From positions 2,852,001-2,916,000 of the forward strand of contig NZ_CP048833.1 of assembly GCF_012971725.1 (NCBI RefSeq): 64,000 nucleotides of DNA, given 5' to 3'. The translations under genes were made by a program, and so were the position numbers. This stretch comes from Pseudomonas multiresinivorans (GTDB lineage Bacteria; Pseudomonadota; Gammaproteobacteria; Pseudomonadales; Pseudomonadaceae). A model generated the notes under the pieces. That model worked only from the letters and a program-made list of their open reading frames with translations. It was not told the origin of the DNA and did no database searches. Shown here piece after piece: positions 37,486 through 45,457 of this stretch (position 1 is the first letter of the stretch; the number at the start of each line of letters is the position of its first letter).

Positions 37486-37520
37486 GCGCTGCTGCTCCAA
37501 GTAGAAGATACAGGCTAGTC

Positions 37521-37535
37521 GCAAAGCCTGTGCCA
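37521..37535 (-). promoter_or_regulatory. Sigma-54 promoter for the TTC38-like gene
   Basis: On the minus strand: TGGCACAGGCTTTGC, correctly spaced -24/-12 elements. The predicted transcript start is near 37509, about 25 bases before the ATG at 37485. Confidence 0.8.
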
Positions 37536-37677
37536 GTCGCGCAGGCCGCGCCGTGCGTGGGGCAGCGCAGCAGCGGCTGCTGCTTTTCAGGCAATGCGCC
37601 GGCGGCACTGTGTGATTTGCACCAGCCGCTGCGCGCCGAAGCGCCGCAGGCCCCGTAGCGGCGGGCCGGCGGAGCCA

Positions 37678-37693
37678 TGGCACAGCGCTTGCT
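37678..37693 (+). promoter_or_regulatory. Sigma-54 promoter for the ABC importer/monooxygenase operon
   Basis: TGGCACAGCGCTTGCT, identical over 15 bases to the promoter at 34788-34802. Predicted start near 37704, upstream of the binding-protein ATG at 37743. Confidence 0.82.
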
Positions 37694-37742
37694 CAAGCCC
37701 CTGGCAAAGCCGATTCGCGGCGATGATCCTGCAGGAGCTTCC

Positions 37743-39347
37743 ATGCCCACTCCCATTTCCCGCTTCGCGCCCCGGCGCCCCCGTCATGCCCTGCTGCTCG
37801 CCGGCCTGCTGGCTGCTGGCCTGGCCATGGCGGGCGCCGCCGTGGCGGAACCGACCCGTGGTGGCCAGCTCGATCTGGTGGCGCAGCCTGAGCCGCCGTC
37901 ACTGTCCCACGCGGTGGTCAGCCACGTCGCCACGCAGTACGTCGGCGGCAAGATCCTCGAAGGGCTGATCACCTTCGACACCGATCTCAAGCCGCAGCCA
38001 GTCCTGGCGCGCAGCTGGACGGTATCGCCGGACGGCCTGACCTACACCTTCGAGCTGCAGCCCGGGGTGAAATGGCACGACGGCGAACCTTTCAGCGCCG
38101 AGGACGTGGTGTTCAGCTTCAACGACTTCTACCCGGAAGTGGACAAGCGCATCGCGAGCATCTTCGGCGAGTACGTGGAAAGCGTGCAGGCCAAGGGTGC
38201 CGAGCAGGTGGTGTTCCAGCTGAAGAAACCTTTCTCCCCGCTGCTCTCGGCCCTGGGCAGCGGCCTGCGGCCCATCGTGCCCAAGCACCTGTATGCCGGC
38301 ACCGACTACCGCAGCAACCCGTATAACCTCAAGCCGGTGGGCACGGGGCCGTTCGTGTTCCAGGAATGGAAGCGCGGCGCCTACATCCGCCTGGCGCGCA
38401 ACCCGGACTATTGGCACAAGGGCCTGCCGTACCTGGACGGCATCGTCTACCACGTCATCCCCGATGCGGCTGCCCGCGCCGCCGCCTTCGAGCGCGGCGA
38501 GGTACAGGTGCTGCGCAGCGGCGACGCCGACTACGCCGACCTCAAGCGCCTGTCGCAGCTGCCGGGCGTGGCGGCCTCGGAGAAGGGCTACGAGCTGTAT
38601 CCGGGGCTGGCCTTCCTGCAGATCAACACCCGCAAGCCGGGCCTGGACAACCCCAAGGTACGCCAGGCGATCCTCTATTCGCTGAACCGCCAGTTCATCG
38701 TCGACAACATCTTCTTCGGCACCGGCCGCGTGGCTGCCGGCCCGTTCCTTGGCGCATTCCACGACCCCAAGCTGCCACAGTACGGCTATGACCCGGCCAA
38801 GGCCAAGGCGCTGATCGCCGAATCCGGCGTGGACGTCAGCAAGCTGCGCGTGCGCCTGCTCAACGGCGAGAAGGGTGGCGCCTGGGAGCGCCTGGCCGAG
38901 TACACCAAGCAGGCGTTGCAGCCGCTGGGCATCAAGGTACAAGTGGCGACCTCCGATGCCGCCACCTGGTACCAGCGCGCCAGCGACTGGGACTTCGACC
39001 TGACCTACAACTTCATCTTCCAGATCGGCGATCCCTACCTCACTACCGCCTACCTGTACCGCACCGACTACATCCTCAAGACTTCGCCTTTCGCCAACAT
39101 CACCGGCTACAGCGACGCCGCTGCCGACGCGCTCTGGCAGCGCATCGCCAACACGCCCGAAGGCCCGGACCGCCAGGCCGTGTACGGCGAGCTGGAGCGC
39201 AAGCTCAACGACGACCTGCCGATCGCGCCGATCTTTGAGATGCGCTTCCCCACGCTCTACCAGCAGCGCGTGCACAACCTGATCCGCAGCGCCACCAGCC
39301 TCAATGACAGCTACGCCGAGGTTTACCTGGAGCCCGCCAAGCAATGA
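37743..39347 (+). CDS. ABC importer substrate-binding protein (SBP_bac_5, Dpp/Opp type)
   Basis: A 534-residue family 5 binding protein: signal peptide MPTPISRFAPRRPRHALLLA... cleaved near AVA, then VAQPEPPSLSHAVVSH, GLTYTFELQPGVKWHDGEPFSAEDVVFSFNDF, LKPVGTGPFVFQEWKRGAYIRLARNPDYW and VRQAILYSLNRQFIVDNIFFGTG. The ATG at 37743 has AGGAG five bases upstream. The frame extends to 37677, but that start lies inside the sigma-54 promoter. First gene of a seven-gene operon. The fold usually binds peptides, nickel or glutathione. Here a sulfur-containing peptide or conjugate is plausible but unproven. Confidence 0.92.
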   Translation: MPTPISRFAPRRPRHALLLAGLLAAGLAMAGAAVAEPTRGGQLDLVAQPEPPSLSHAVVSHVATQYVGGKILEGLITFDTDLKPQPVLARSWTVSPDGLTYTFELQPGVKWHDGEPFSAEDVVFSFNDFYPEVDKRIASIFGEYVESVQAKGAEQVVFQLKKPFSPLLSALGSGLRPIVPKHLYAGTDYRSNPYNLKPVGTGPFVFQEWKRGAYIRLARNPDYWHKGLPYLDGIVYHVIPDAAARAAAFERGEVQVLRSGDADYADLKRLSQLPGVAASEKGYELYPGLAFLQINTRKPGLDNPKVRQAILYSLNRQFIVDNIFFGTGRVAAGPFLGAFHDPKLPQYGYDPAKAKALIAESGVDVSKLRVRLLNGEKGGAWERLAEYTKQALQPLGIKVQVATSDAATWYQRASDWDFDLTYNFIFQIGDPYLTTAYLYRTDYILKTSPFANITGYSDAAADALWQRIANTPEGPDRQAVYGELERKLNDDLPIAPIFEMRFPTLYQQRVHNLIRSATSLNDSYAEVYLEPAKQ

Positions 39348-40336
39348 ATGTGCTGTTGTACGCCGGCGCGCGGCTGGGGCGTGCGCTGGCTCTGATCGTC
39401 GCGGTGCTGGTGGGCGCCTTCCTGCTGCTGCGCCTTGCGCCGGGCGACCCGGCGCTGCTGATGGCGGGCGAGGCGGGCAGCGATGACGCCGACTACATCG
39501 CCCGGTTGCGTGGCGAGATGGGCCTGGACCTGCCGCTGCCCGTGCAGCTGTGGCGTTACCTCGCGCAGATCGCCCACCTCGACCTGGGTTACTCCTACCG
39601 CAACCAGGAAAGCGTCTGGCAACTGATCGCCGAGCGCTTGCCGGCCACGCTGCTGCTGATGGGCTCGGCCTTCGCCCTGTCGCTGACGCTGGGCATTACC
39701 CTCGGCGTCCTCGCCGCTCGCAGCCAGCAGGGCAACGGCCGGCTCGATCGCTTCATCGGTCGCGCCGTCTGGGTACTGTTCGCCACGCCGCCGTTCTGGC
39801 TGGCGTTGTTGCTGGTGCTGCTGTTCTCGGTGCAGTTGGGCTGGCTGCCGGCCTTCGGCATGCAGAGCGTTGGCGCCGACCTGAGCGGTTGGGACTGGTG
39901 GGCGGATCGCCTCGCTCACTTGCTGCTGCCGTGCCTGTCGCTGAGCTTCCTGTCCCTGGCGATGTACGTGCACCTGACCCGCAGCGCCATGCTCGACATC
40001 CTGCCCCAGGAGCACGTGCGCCTGGCTCGCGCCAAGGGACTGAGCGAGGGGCGCATCCTTATTGCCCACGTGTTGCGCAATGCACTGGTGCCGGTGGTGA
40101 CCTTCGCCGGCCTGCAACTCGGCCAGTTGGCCAGCGGCGCGTTGCTGATCGAAGTGGTCTACGCCTGGCCGGGCATCGGCCGGCTGCTCTACGACGCCCT
40201 GAGCCAGCGCGACTATGCGCTGCTGCTGGGGGTGTTCCTGGTTATCTCCTGCCTGGTAGTGGCGTTCAACTTCCTCACCGATCTGCTCTGCCGCCTGCTG
40301 GACCCGCGCATCGGCGCGGCGGGGGAGGTGCGATGA
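39344..40336 (+). CDS. ABC importer permease (DppB-like)
   Basis: A 330-residue inner-membrane permease with six or so hydrophobic segments and the DppB/OppB signatures: N-terminal LLLRLAPGDPALLMAGEAG, the cytoplasmic ARAKGLSEGRILIAHVLRNALVPVVTF (EAA loop), and EVVYAWPGIGRLLYDALSQRDYALLLG. The ATG overlaps the binding-protein stop by four bases. It pairs with the second permease at 40333. Confidence 0.92.
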   Translation: MNVLLYAGARLGRALALIVAVLVGAFLLLRLAPGDPALLMAGEAGSDDADYIARLRGEMGLDLPLPVQLWRYLAQIAHLDLGYSYRNQESVWQLIAERLPATLLLMGSAFALSLTLGITLGVLAARSQQGNGRLDRFIGRAVWVLFATPPFWLALLLVLLFSVQLGWLPAFGMQSVGADLSGWDWWADRLAHLLLPCLSLSFLSLAMYVHLTRSAMLDILPQEHVRLARAKGLSEGRILIAHVLRNALVPVVTFAGLQLGQLASGALLIEVVYAWPGIGRLLYDALSQRDYALLLGVFLVISCLVVAFNFLTDLLCRLLDPRIGAAGEVR

Positions 40337-41160
40337 AAGCTCTGCTGCGCCCCGGCGCCATTCTCGCCGCCGGCTTCCTGATCCTGCTCGCCGTGTCGGC
40401 ACTGCTGGCGCCCTGGCTATGCTCGGCCTCGCCCTGGGAGATGCTGGCGCGGCCGCTGATCCCGCCGTTCAGCGACGCCGGCCACTGGCTGGGCACCGAC
40501 ATGCTCGGCCGCGACATCGCTACCGGGCTGCTCTACGGTGCGCGTACCTCGCTGACCGTTGGGCTGCTGGCAACGCTGGCGACCCTGTTGCCGGCACTGC
40601 TGATCGGCGCCACCGCCGGTTACTTCGGCGGCTGGATCGACGAGCTGCTGATGCGCATCGCCGAGTGCTTCCAGATCATCCCGCAACTGGTGCTGGCGGT
40701 GGTCCTGGTGGCCCTGATGGAGCCCTCGGTGGGCTCGGTGGTGCTGGCCCTGGCACTGGTGGCCTGGCCGCCGGTGGCGCGGTTGGTGCGCAGCGAATTC
40801 CAGAGCCTGCGTCAGCGCGAGTTCGTCCAGGCGGCGCTGGTGCTGGGCCAGTCGCCGGTGCGCATCGTCTTCGTGCAGATACTGCCCAACGCGTTGTCGC
40901 CGTTGCTGGTGAGCCTGACCTTCATCCTCGCCGCCGCCATTCTCACCGAAGCTGCGCTGGCCTTCCTCGGCCTGGGCGACCCGGAAGCGATGAGCTGGGG
41001 CTACATGATCAACGCCTCGCGCAACCTGCTGCGCGAAGCCCCCTCGATGAGCCTGCTGCCGGGCGTGGCGATCCTGCTCACGGTGCTGTCCGTGCAGCGC
41101 GTCGGCGAGGCGCTGCGCGAAGCCGTGCAGGCACCGGGAAACCAGGGAGGACGCCCATGA
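40333..41160 (+). CDS. ABC importer permease (DppC-like)
   Basis: A 275-residue permease: LAPWLC, HWLGTDMLGRDIATGLLYGARTSLTVG, the EAA-type loop REFVQAALVLGQSPVRIVFVQILPNALSPLL and LTEAALAFLGLGDPEAMSWGYMI. The ATG at 40333 overlaps the previous stop by four bases. The longer frame upstream is a shadow of the first permease. It forms the transmembrane pore with the DppB-like protein. Confidence 0.92.
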   Translation: MKALLRPGAILAAGFLILLAVSALLAPWLCSASPWEMLARPLIPPFSDAGHWLGTDMLGRDIATGLLYGARTSLTVGLLATLATLLPALLIGATAGYFGGWIDELLMRIAECFQIIPQLVLAVVLVALMEPSVGSVVLALALVAWPPVARLVRSEFQSLRQREFVQAALVLGQSPVRIVFVQILPNALSPLLVSLTFILAAAILTEAALAFLGLGDPEAMSWGYMINASRNLLREAPSMSLLPGVAILLTVLSVQRVGEALREAVQAPGNQGGRP

Positions 41161-42767
41161 GCGGCAAACTGCTGGAGGTGCGCGATCTGCGCATCGACCT
41201 GCCGGCGGGCGGCGACCGTGCCAGCGCGGTGAGCGAGCTGTCCGTCGATCTTTCGGCCGGCGAAGTGCTCTGCGTGGTGGGCGAATCCGGCTCGGGCAAG
41301 TCGATGCTGGCCAATGCCATCCTGCGCCTGCTGCCGGCATACCTGAAGCCGGTGGCGGGTAGCATTCGCTTTCGCGGCGAGGACCTTGCCCGGCGTAGTG
41401 ACGAGGGCATGCGCGAGCTGCGCGGCAAGGACATTGCCATGGTCTTCCAGGAGCCCATGAGCGCGCTCAACCCGCTGCTGAGCATCGGCCGGCAGATCGA
41501 CGAGAGCCTGCGTGCCCACGGTGTCGCACCAGCGGCAAAGCGCCGCGAACGCGTGCTCGATCTGCTCGGCTACGTCGGCCTGCCGGAGCCACAGAGTCTC
41601 TATCACGCCTATCCCTTCCAGCTCTCCGGTGGGCAGCGCCAGCGGGTGGTGATCGCCATCGCCCTGGCGCTGGAGCCGGCGTTGCTGATCGCCGACGAGC
41701 CGACTTCGGCGCTGGACGTCAGCACCCAGGCGCAGGTGCTCGACCTGCTACGACGCATCCGCCGCGAGAAAGGCATGGCGGTGCTGCTGATCACCCACGA
41801 TTTCGCCGTGGTGGAGGCCATCGCCGACCGCGTGCTGGTGATGGAAAAGGGCCGCGTCGTCGAGCAGGGGACGCTGCGCCAGGTGCTGGATCATCCGCAG
41901 AACCCGTACACGCGCCAGCTGCTGGCTGCGCTGAATCCCGGTCAGCGCGGCCCACGCCGTTACGATGAGACCGCCGCGCCGCTGCTGGAGGTGGCCGGCC
42001 TGCACAAGTACTACGACAGCCGCCAGGGCCTCTGGCGCCGACGCCGGGTCACCGCGCTGGCGGATGCTTCGTTCAGCCTGCGCCCCGGTGAATGCCTGGG
42101 GATAGTCGGCGAGTCCGGCTCGGGCAAGACCACCCTGGGCCGTGCCCTGGTGCGTCTGCTGCGACCGGACGGCGGACGGATCCTGCTGCGCGGCCAGGAC
42201 CTGGCATCGCTGTCCCAGCGTCGCCTGCGCCCGCTGCGCCAGCAAGTGCAGATGGTCTTCCAGGATCCATTTGCTTCGCTCAACCCGCGCCAGCGCGTTG
42301 GCCGGCAGATCATGGCCGGGCCGCTGGCCCATGGCGTTCCCGCCGCCGAAGCGGAGCGTCGCGCGCGGGAGCTGCTGCGTCAGGTCGGCTTGCCGGAGGC
42401 CGCCTTCGAGCGCTACCCGCGTGACTTCTCCGGCGGGCAGCGCCAGCGTATCGGCATCGCCCGCGCCTTGGCCTTGCAGCCCAAGGTGCTGGTGGCTGAC
42501 GAGTGCGTATCGGCGCTGGACGCTCTGGTGCAGCAGCAGGTGCTGGAACTGCTGGAAAAGCTCCTGCGCGAACTGGGCCTGAGCCTGGTATTCATCACCC
42601 ATGACCTGCAGGTGGCGGCGCGCCTGTGCGACCGCATCGCAGTCATGCAGGGCGGACGCATCGTCGAACTGGGCGATGCGCAGCAGGTGCTGTGTGCCCC
42701 GAGGCATGACTACACGCGTCGGCTGCTCGCCGCGCATCCGCTTCGCGACCTGGAGGAGCCCGCATGA
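41157..42767 (+). CDS. Fused two-domain ABC importer ATPase (DppD-DppF-like)
   Basis: A 536-residue protein carrying two oligopeptide-type ATPase domains in one chain. The first (about 1-255) has GESGSGKSM, FQEPMSALNPL, the LSGGQRQRV signature and LLIADEPTSALDVSTQ. The second (about 275-536) has GESGSGKTTLGRAL, FQDPFASLNPRQRV, FSGGQRQRIGIARAL and VLVADECVSALD. The second Walker B has DEC instead of the usual DEP. In most Dpp systems these are separate genes. The fusion resembles YejF/GsiA. It overlaps its neighbours by four bases each side and powers import through the two permeases. Confidence 0.93.
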   Translation: MSGKLLEVRDLRIDLPAGGDRASAVSELSVDLSAGEVLCVVGESGSGKSMLANAILRLLPAYLKPVAGSIRFRGEDLARRSDEGMRELRGKDIAMVFQEPMSALNPLLSIGRQIDESLRAHGVAPAAKRRERVLDLLGYVGLPEPQSLYHAYPFQLSGGQRQRVVIAIALALEPALLIADEPTSALDVSTQAQVLDLLRRIRREKGMAVLLITHDFAVVEAIADRVLVMEKGRVVEQGTLRQVLDHPQNPYTRQLLAALNPGQRGPRRYDETAAPLLEVAGLHKYYDSRQGLWRRRRVTALADASFSLRPGECLGIVGESGSGKTTLGRALVRLLRPDGGRILLRGQDLASLSQRRLRPLRQQVQMVFQDPFASLNPRQRVGRQIMAGPLAHGVPAAEAERRARELLRQVGLPEAAFERYPRDFSGGQRQRIGIARALALQPKVLVADECVSALDALVQQQVLELLEKLLRELGLSLVFITHDLQVAARLCDRIAVMQGGRIVELGDAQQVLCAPRHDYTRRLLAAHPLRDLEEPA

Positions 42768-43972
42768 CGGCGCCGCGACAGATGGCGCTGGGCGCTTTCC
42801 TCATGGCCACCGGGCATCACCTGGCGGGTTGGCGGCATCCCCGCGCGCATGCCGGTGGCGGGTTGGATGTCGGGCATTACCAGGCCCTGGCGCGCACCGC
42901 CGAGCGCGGCTGCTTCGATGCGATCTTCCTCTCCGATACCCTGGCCATGCTGCCCGGAAGGCTGGATGCGCTGAGCCGCATGGCGCGCACCGAGCACTTC
43001 GAGCCGCTGACGCTGCTGGCGCATCTCGCCGTCAGCACCCGGTACATCGGGCTGGTGGCGACTGTCACTTCGTCCTACAACGATGCGGCGAACGTGGCGG
43101 ATATCTTCGCCACCCTCGAATCCCTCAGCGGCGGACGCAGCGGCTGGAACCTGGTGACTTCGAGCAACGCCGAGGAGGCCGGCAATTTCGGCCGTGACCG
43201 TCACTTCGAGCATGCCTGCCGCTACCACATGGCCGAGGACTTCCTCCAGCGTGTTCGGGAACGCTGGGCCGCCCGTGGCGTGGCGCCGGTGCAGGTACTG
43301 GCCGGTGCTTCGGAGGCCGGCAAGGAGCTGGCGGCGCGGCAGGCCGAAGTGCTGTTCACCGCGCAGCCGGAACTGGCCGGCGCCCAGGCCTTTTACCGTG
43401 ACATCAAGCTGCGGGTGGCGCGCCACGGCCGTGATCCGGACGCACTGAAGGTGATGCCCGGCGTGCTGCCGATCCTCGGCGCCAGCCGCGCGCAGGCCGA
43501 TGAGCGCCGCGCGCAGCTGCAGGAACTGGTGCAGCCAGTGGTCGGGCTGTCGCTGCTGTCGGACGTGGCCGGTGGGTTCGACCTGTCGCGACTGCCGCTG
43601 GATGGCCCGCTGCCGGAGTTGCCGCCGACCGAGTCCGGCATCAGCCGCCAGCACCTGCTGCTGGAACTGGCTCGCCGTGAAGGCTTGAGCATTCGCCAGC
43701 TGTACCAGCACATGGCTGACGCCCGTGGCCATCGCGTGGTTGCTGGCACTGCCGCGGACATCGCCGACCAGTTGCAGGAGTGGTTCGAGTCCGGCGCGGC
43801 GGACGGTTTCAACATCATGCCGCCTTACCTGCCCGGCGGCCTCGACGATTTCGTTGCACAGGTGGTGCCCCAACTTCAGCGTCGCGGTCTGTTCCGTCGG
43901 CGCTACAGTGGCAAGACCCTGCGCGACCACCTGGGCCTGGCCCACAGCAAGGAGACTGCCGAACATGGCTGA
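42764..43972 (+). CDS. NtaA/SnaA/DszA-family flavin monooxygenase
   Basis: A 402-residue monooxygenase of the same family as the 30789 gene: MALGAFLMATGHHLAGWRHPRA, FEPLTLLAHLAVSTRYIGLVATVTSSYNDAANVADIFATLESLSGGRSGWNLVTSSN, FNIMPPYLPGGLDDFVAQVVPQLQRRGLFRRRYSG. It is about 40 residues shorter because the region after GRDRHFEHACRYHMAEDF is reduced. The cofactor would be FMNH2 supplied by a reductase elsewhere. It overlaps the ATPase gene by four bases and the hydrolase by eight. Confidence 0.9.
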   Translation: MTAPRQMALGAFLMATGHHLAGWRHPRAHAGGGLDVGHYQALARTAERGCFDAIFLSDTLAMLPGRLDALSRMARTEHFEPLTLLAHLAVSTRYIGLVATVTSSYNDAANVADIFATLESLSGGRSGWNLVTSSNAEEAGNFGRDRHFEHACRYHMAEDFLQRVRERWAARGVAPVQVLAGASEAGKELAARQAEVLFTAQPELAGAQAFYRDIKLRVARHGRDPDALKVMPGVLPILGASRAQADERRAQLQELVQPVVGLSLLSDVAGGFDLSRLPLDGPLPELPPTESGISRQHLLLELARREGLSIRQLYQHMADARGHRVVAGTAADIADQLQEWFESGAADGFNIMPPYLPGGLDDFVAQVVPQLQRRGLFRRRYSGKTLRDHLGLAHSKETAEHG

Positions 43973-44813
43973 ACACTGGACGCAAGCACTGCCGCTGGTG
44001 CGCGGCGAGCGCGTGGAAATCCGCCCCGGCCGGCACATCAGCCTGGCGTACAGCAAGGGGCATCGTCACCCGCAGACCGTGGTGTTCTTCGCCCACGGGG
44101 GCGGTGGCAACAAGGACCAATGGCGCGAACAGTGGCGTGAGCTGGAGGCCGAAGGCTACAGCCTGGTGGCCTGGGACCTGCTCGGCCACGGCGCCAGCGA
44201 CAAGCCGCGGCGCGCGGCGGACTACGCCTGGGATGAGCTGGTGGCCGATCAGGTGGCGGTGCTGCGGCGCCATGCCGGTGAGCGCAACATCCTCGCCGCA
44301 CATTCGTTCGGCACCGGCCTCAGCGTCAGCAGCCTGCTGGCCTTGCAGGCCCAGGGGCAGGGCGCGCTGATCGACTCGGCGCTGCTGCTGGGCACCCAGC
44401 TCAGCCGCCCGCTCGGGCGCGGCGGCCTGCTGTCGCTGCCGGCGTGGCTGCTGGAGTGGTTCCGCCCGGTGTTGTCCAGGGGCTTCCGCGAACGCGCCTG
44501 GCACGCCGACGCCGATCCGGAACTGATCGACTACGAAGAACAATTGACCCGCAGCAACCGCCTTGATGTGTTCAAGGCACTGGTGAGCCAGGCCGAGTGG
44601 CTGCCGGAAAACGAGCTGGACCGTTTGCTGCTGCCGATCCGCATCCTCTCCGGCGACAGCGACGGGCTGACCCCCGCCGAGCGCGCTCGCGCCCTTCACG
44701 AGCGGCTTACCCGATCGCAGTTCGAGATACTGGAGAATTGCGGTCACCAGCTGATGCTGGAGAAGCCGCAGGTCGTCAACCACCACTTGCGCGAACTGCT
44801 CGCCGCCTCTTGA
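43965..44813 (+). CDS. Alpha/beta-hydrolase fold enzyme
   Basis: A 282-residue cytoplasmic alpha/beta hydrolase. The oxyanion region is VVFFAHGGGGNKDQW, the nucleophile elbow AAHSFGTGLS (Ser in HSFGTG), an acid in ILSGDSDGLTP, and the catalytic His in ENCGHQLMLEKP. Its start overlaps the monooxygenase stop by eight bases. It probably hydrolyses an ester, thioester or amide intermediate formed by the neighbouring monooxygenase. Substrate unknown. Confidence 0.88.
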   Translation: MAEHWTQALPLVRGERVEIRPGRHISLAYSKGHRHPQTVVFFAHGGGGNKDQWREQWRELEAEGYSLVAWDLLGHGASDKPRRAADYAWDELVADQVAVLRRHAGERNILAAHSFGTGLSVSSLLALQAQGQGALIDSALLLGTQLSRPLGRGGLLSLPAWLLEWFRPVLSRGFRERAWHADADPELIDYEEQLTRSNRLDVFKALVSQAEWLPENELDRLLLPIRILSGDSDGLTPAERARALHERLTRSQFEILENCGHQLMLEKPQVVNHHLRELLAAS

Positions 44814-44830
44814 TACGGACCTGTACTGAC

Positions 44831-45457
44831 ATGACCGATACGCGCCAGCAACTCACCCGGCAGATCATCGATGCCGGCCGTTTCCTCTACGGTCGTGGCT
44901 GGTCGCCGGCCACCAGCAGCAATTACTCGGCGCGCCTGGCCGCCGACCGTGCGCTGCTGACCGTTTCGGGCAAGCACAAGGGCCAGCTCGGCGAGGACGA
45001 TGTGCTGGAGACCGATCTGGCCGGACACAGTCTCGAACCGGGCAAGAAGCCCTCGGCGGAAACCCTGCTGCACACCCAGCTCTACGCCTGGCGCCCGGAG
45101 ATCGGCGCGGTGCTGCATACGCACTCGGTCAACGCCACGGTGCTGTCACGCCTCACTGCCGGTGACCGCCTGGAGCTGCAGGACTACGAATTGCAGAAGG
45201 CCTTTTCCGGGGTTACCACCCACGAGGGCCGAGTCACTGTGCCCATCTTCGACAACGACCAGGACATCGCCGGCCTGGCAGCCAAGGTGCAGCCCTGGCT
45301 GGACGCGCACCCGGATTGCCCCGGCTACCTGATTCGCGGTCATGGCCTGTACACCTGGGGCGCACACATGAGCGATGCGCTGCGCCAGGTGGAGGCGTTC
45401 GAGTTCCTGTTCGAGTGCGAGCTGAAGGTGCTGAGCCTGCGAGGCGCTCGAAGCTAG
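44831..45457 (+). CDS. mtnB: Methylthioribulose-1-phosphate dehydratase (class II aldolase family)
   Basis: A 208-residue protein matching bacterial MtnB: RQQLTRQIIDAGRFLYGRGWSPATSSNYSARL, LLTVSGKHKGQLGEDDVL, the zinc-ligand LHTHSVNATVLSR, LQDYELQKAFSGVTTHE and IRGHGLYTWGAHM. MtnB dehydrates 5-methylthioribulose-1-phosphate in methionine salvage. In Pseudomonas it usually sits with mtnD and mtnC, neither of which is here. Instead it ends a sulfur-importer operon, 17 bases after the hydrolase. It may be the only copy or an island-specific paralog. It ends with a four-base convergent overlap with the GGDEF gene. Confidence 0.9.
   Translation: MTDTRQQLTRQIIDAGRFLYGRGWSPATSSNYSARLAADRALLTVSGKHKGQLGEDDVLETDLAGHSLEPGKKPSAETLLHTQLYAWRPEIGAVLHTHSVNATVLSRLTAGDRLELQDYELQKAFSGVTTHEGRVTVPIFDNDQDIAGLAAKVQPWLDAHPDCPGYLIRGHGLYTWGAHMSDALRQVEAFEFLFECELKVLSLRGARS

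Larger units (their letters stand above)
37486..37742. promoter_or_regulatory. Second divergent regulatory region with candidate activator sites
   Basis: Between the minus-strand promoter (37521-37535) and plus-strand promoter (37678-37693) lie two 16-base sites resembling those at 34855 and 34935: TGCTGCTTTTCAGGCA (37578-37593, 12 of 16 matches to the 34935 site) and TGTGTGATTTGCACCA (37609-37624, 11 of 16). They sit about 43 and 54 bases from their nearer promoters. GCAGCAGCGGCTGCTGC at 37567-37583 is a perfect inverted repeat overlapping the first. Confidence 0.6.
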
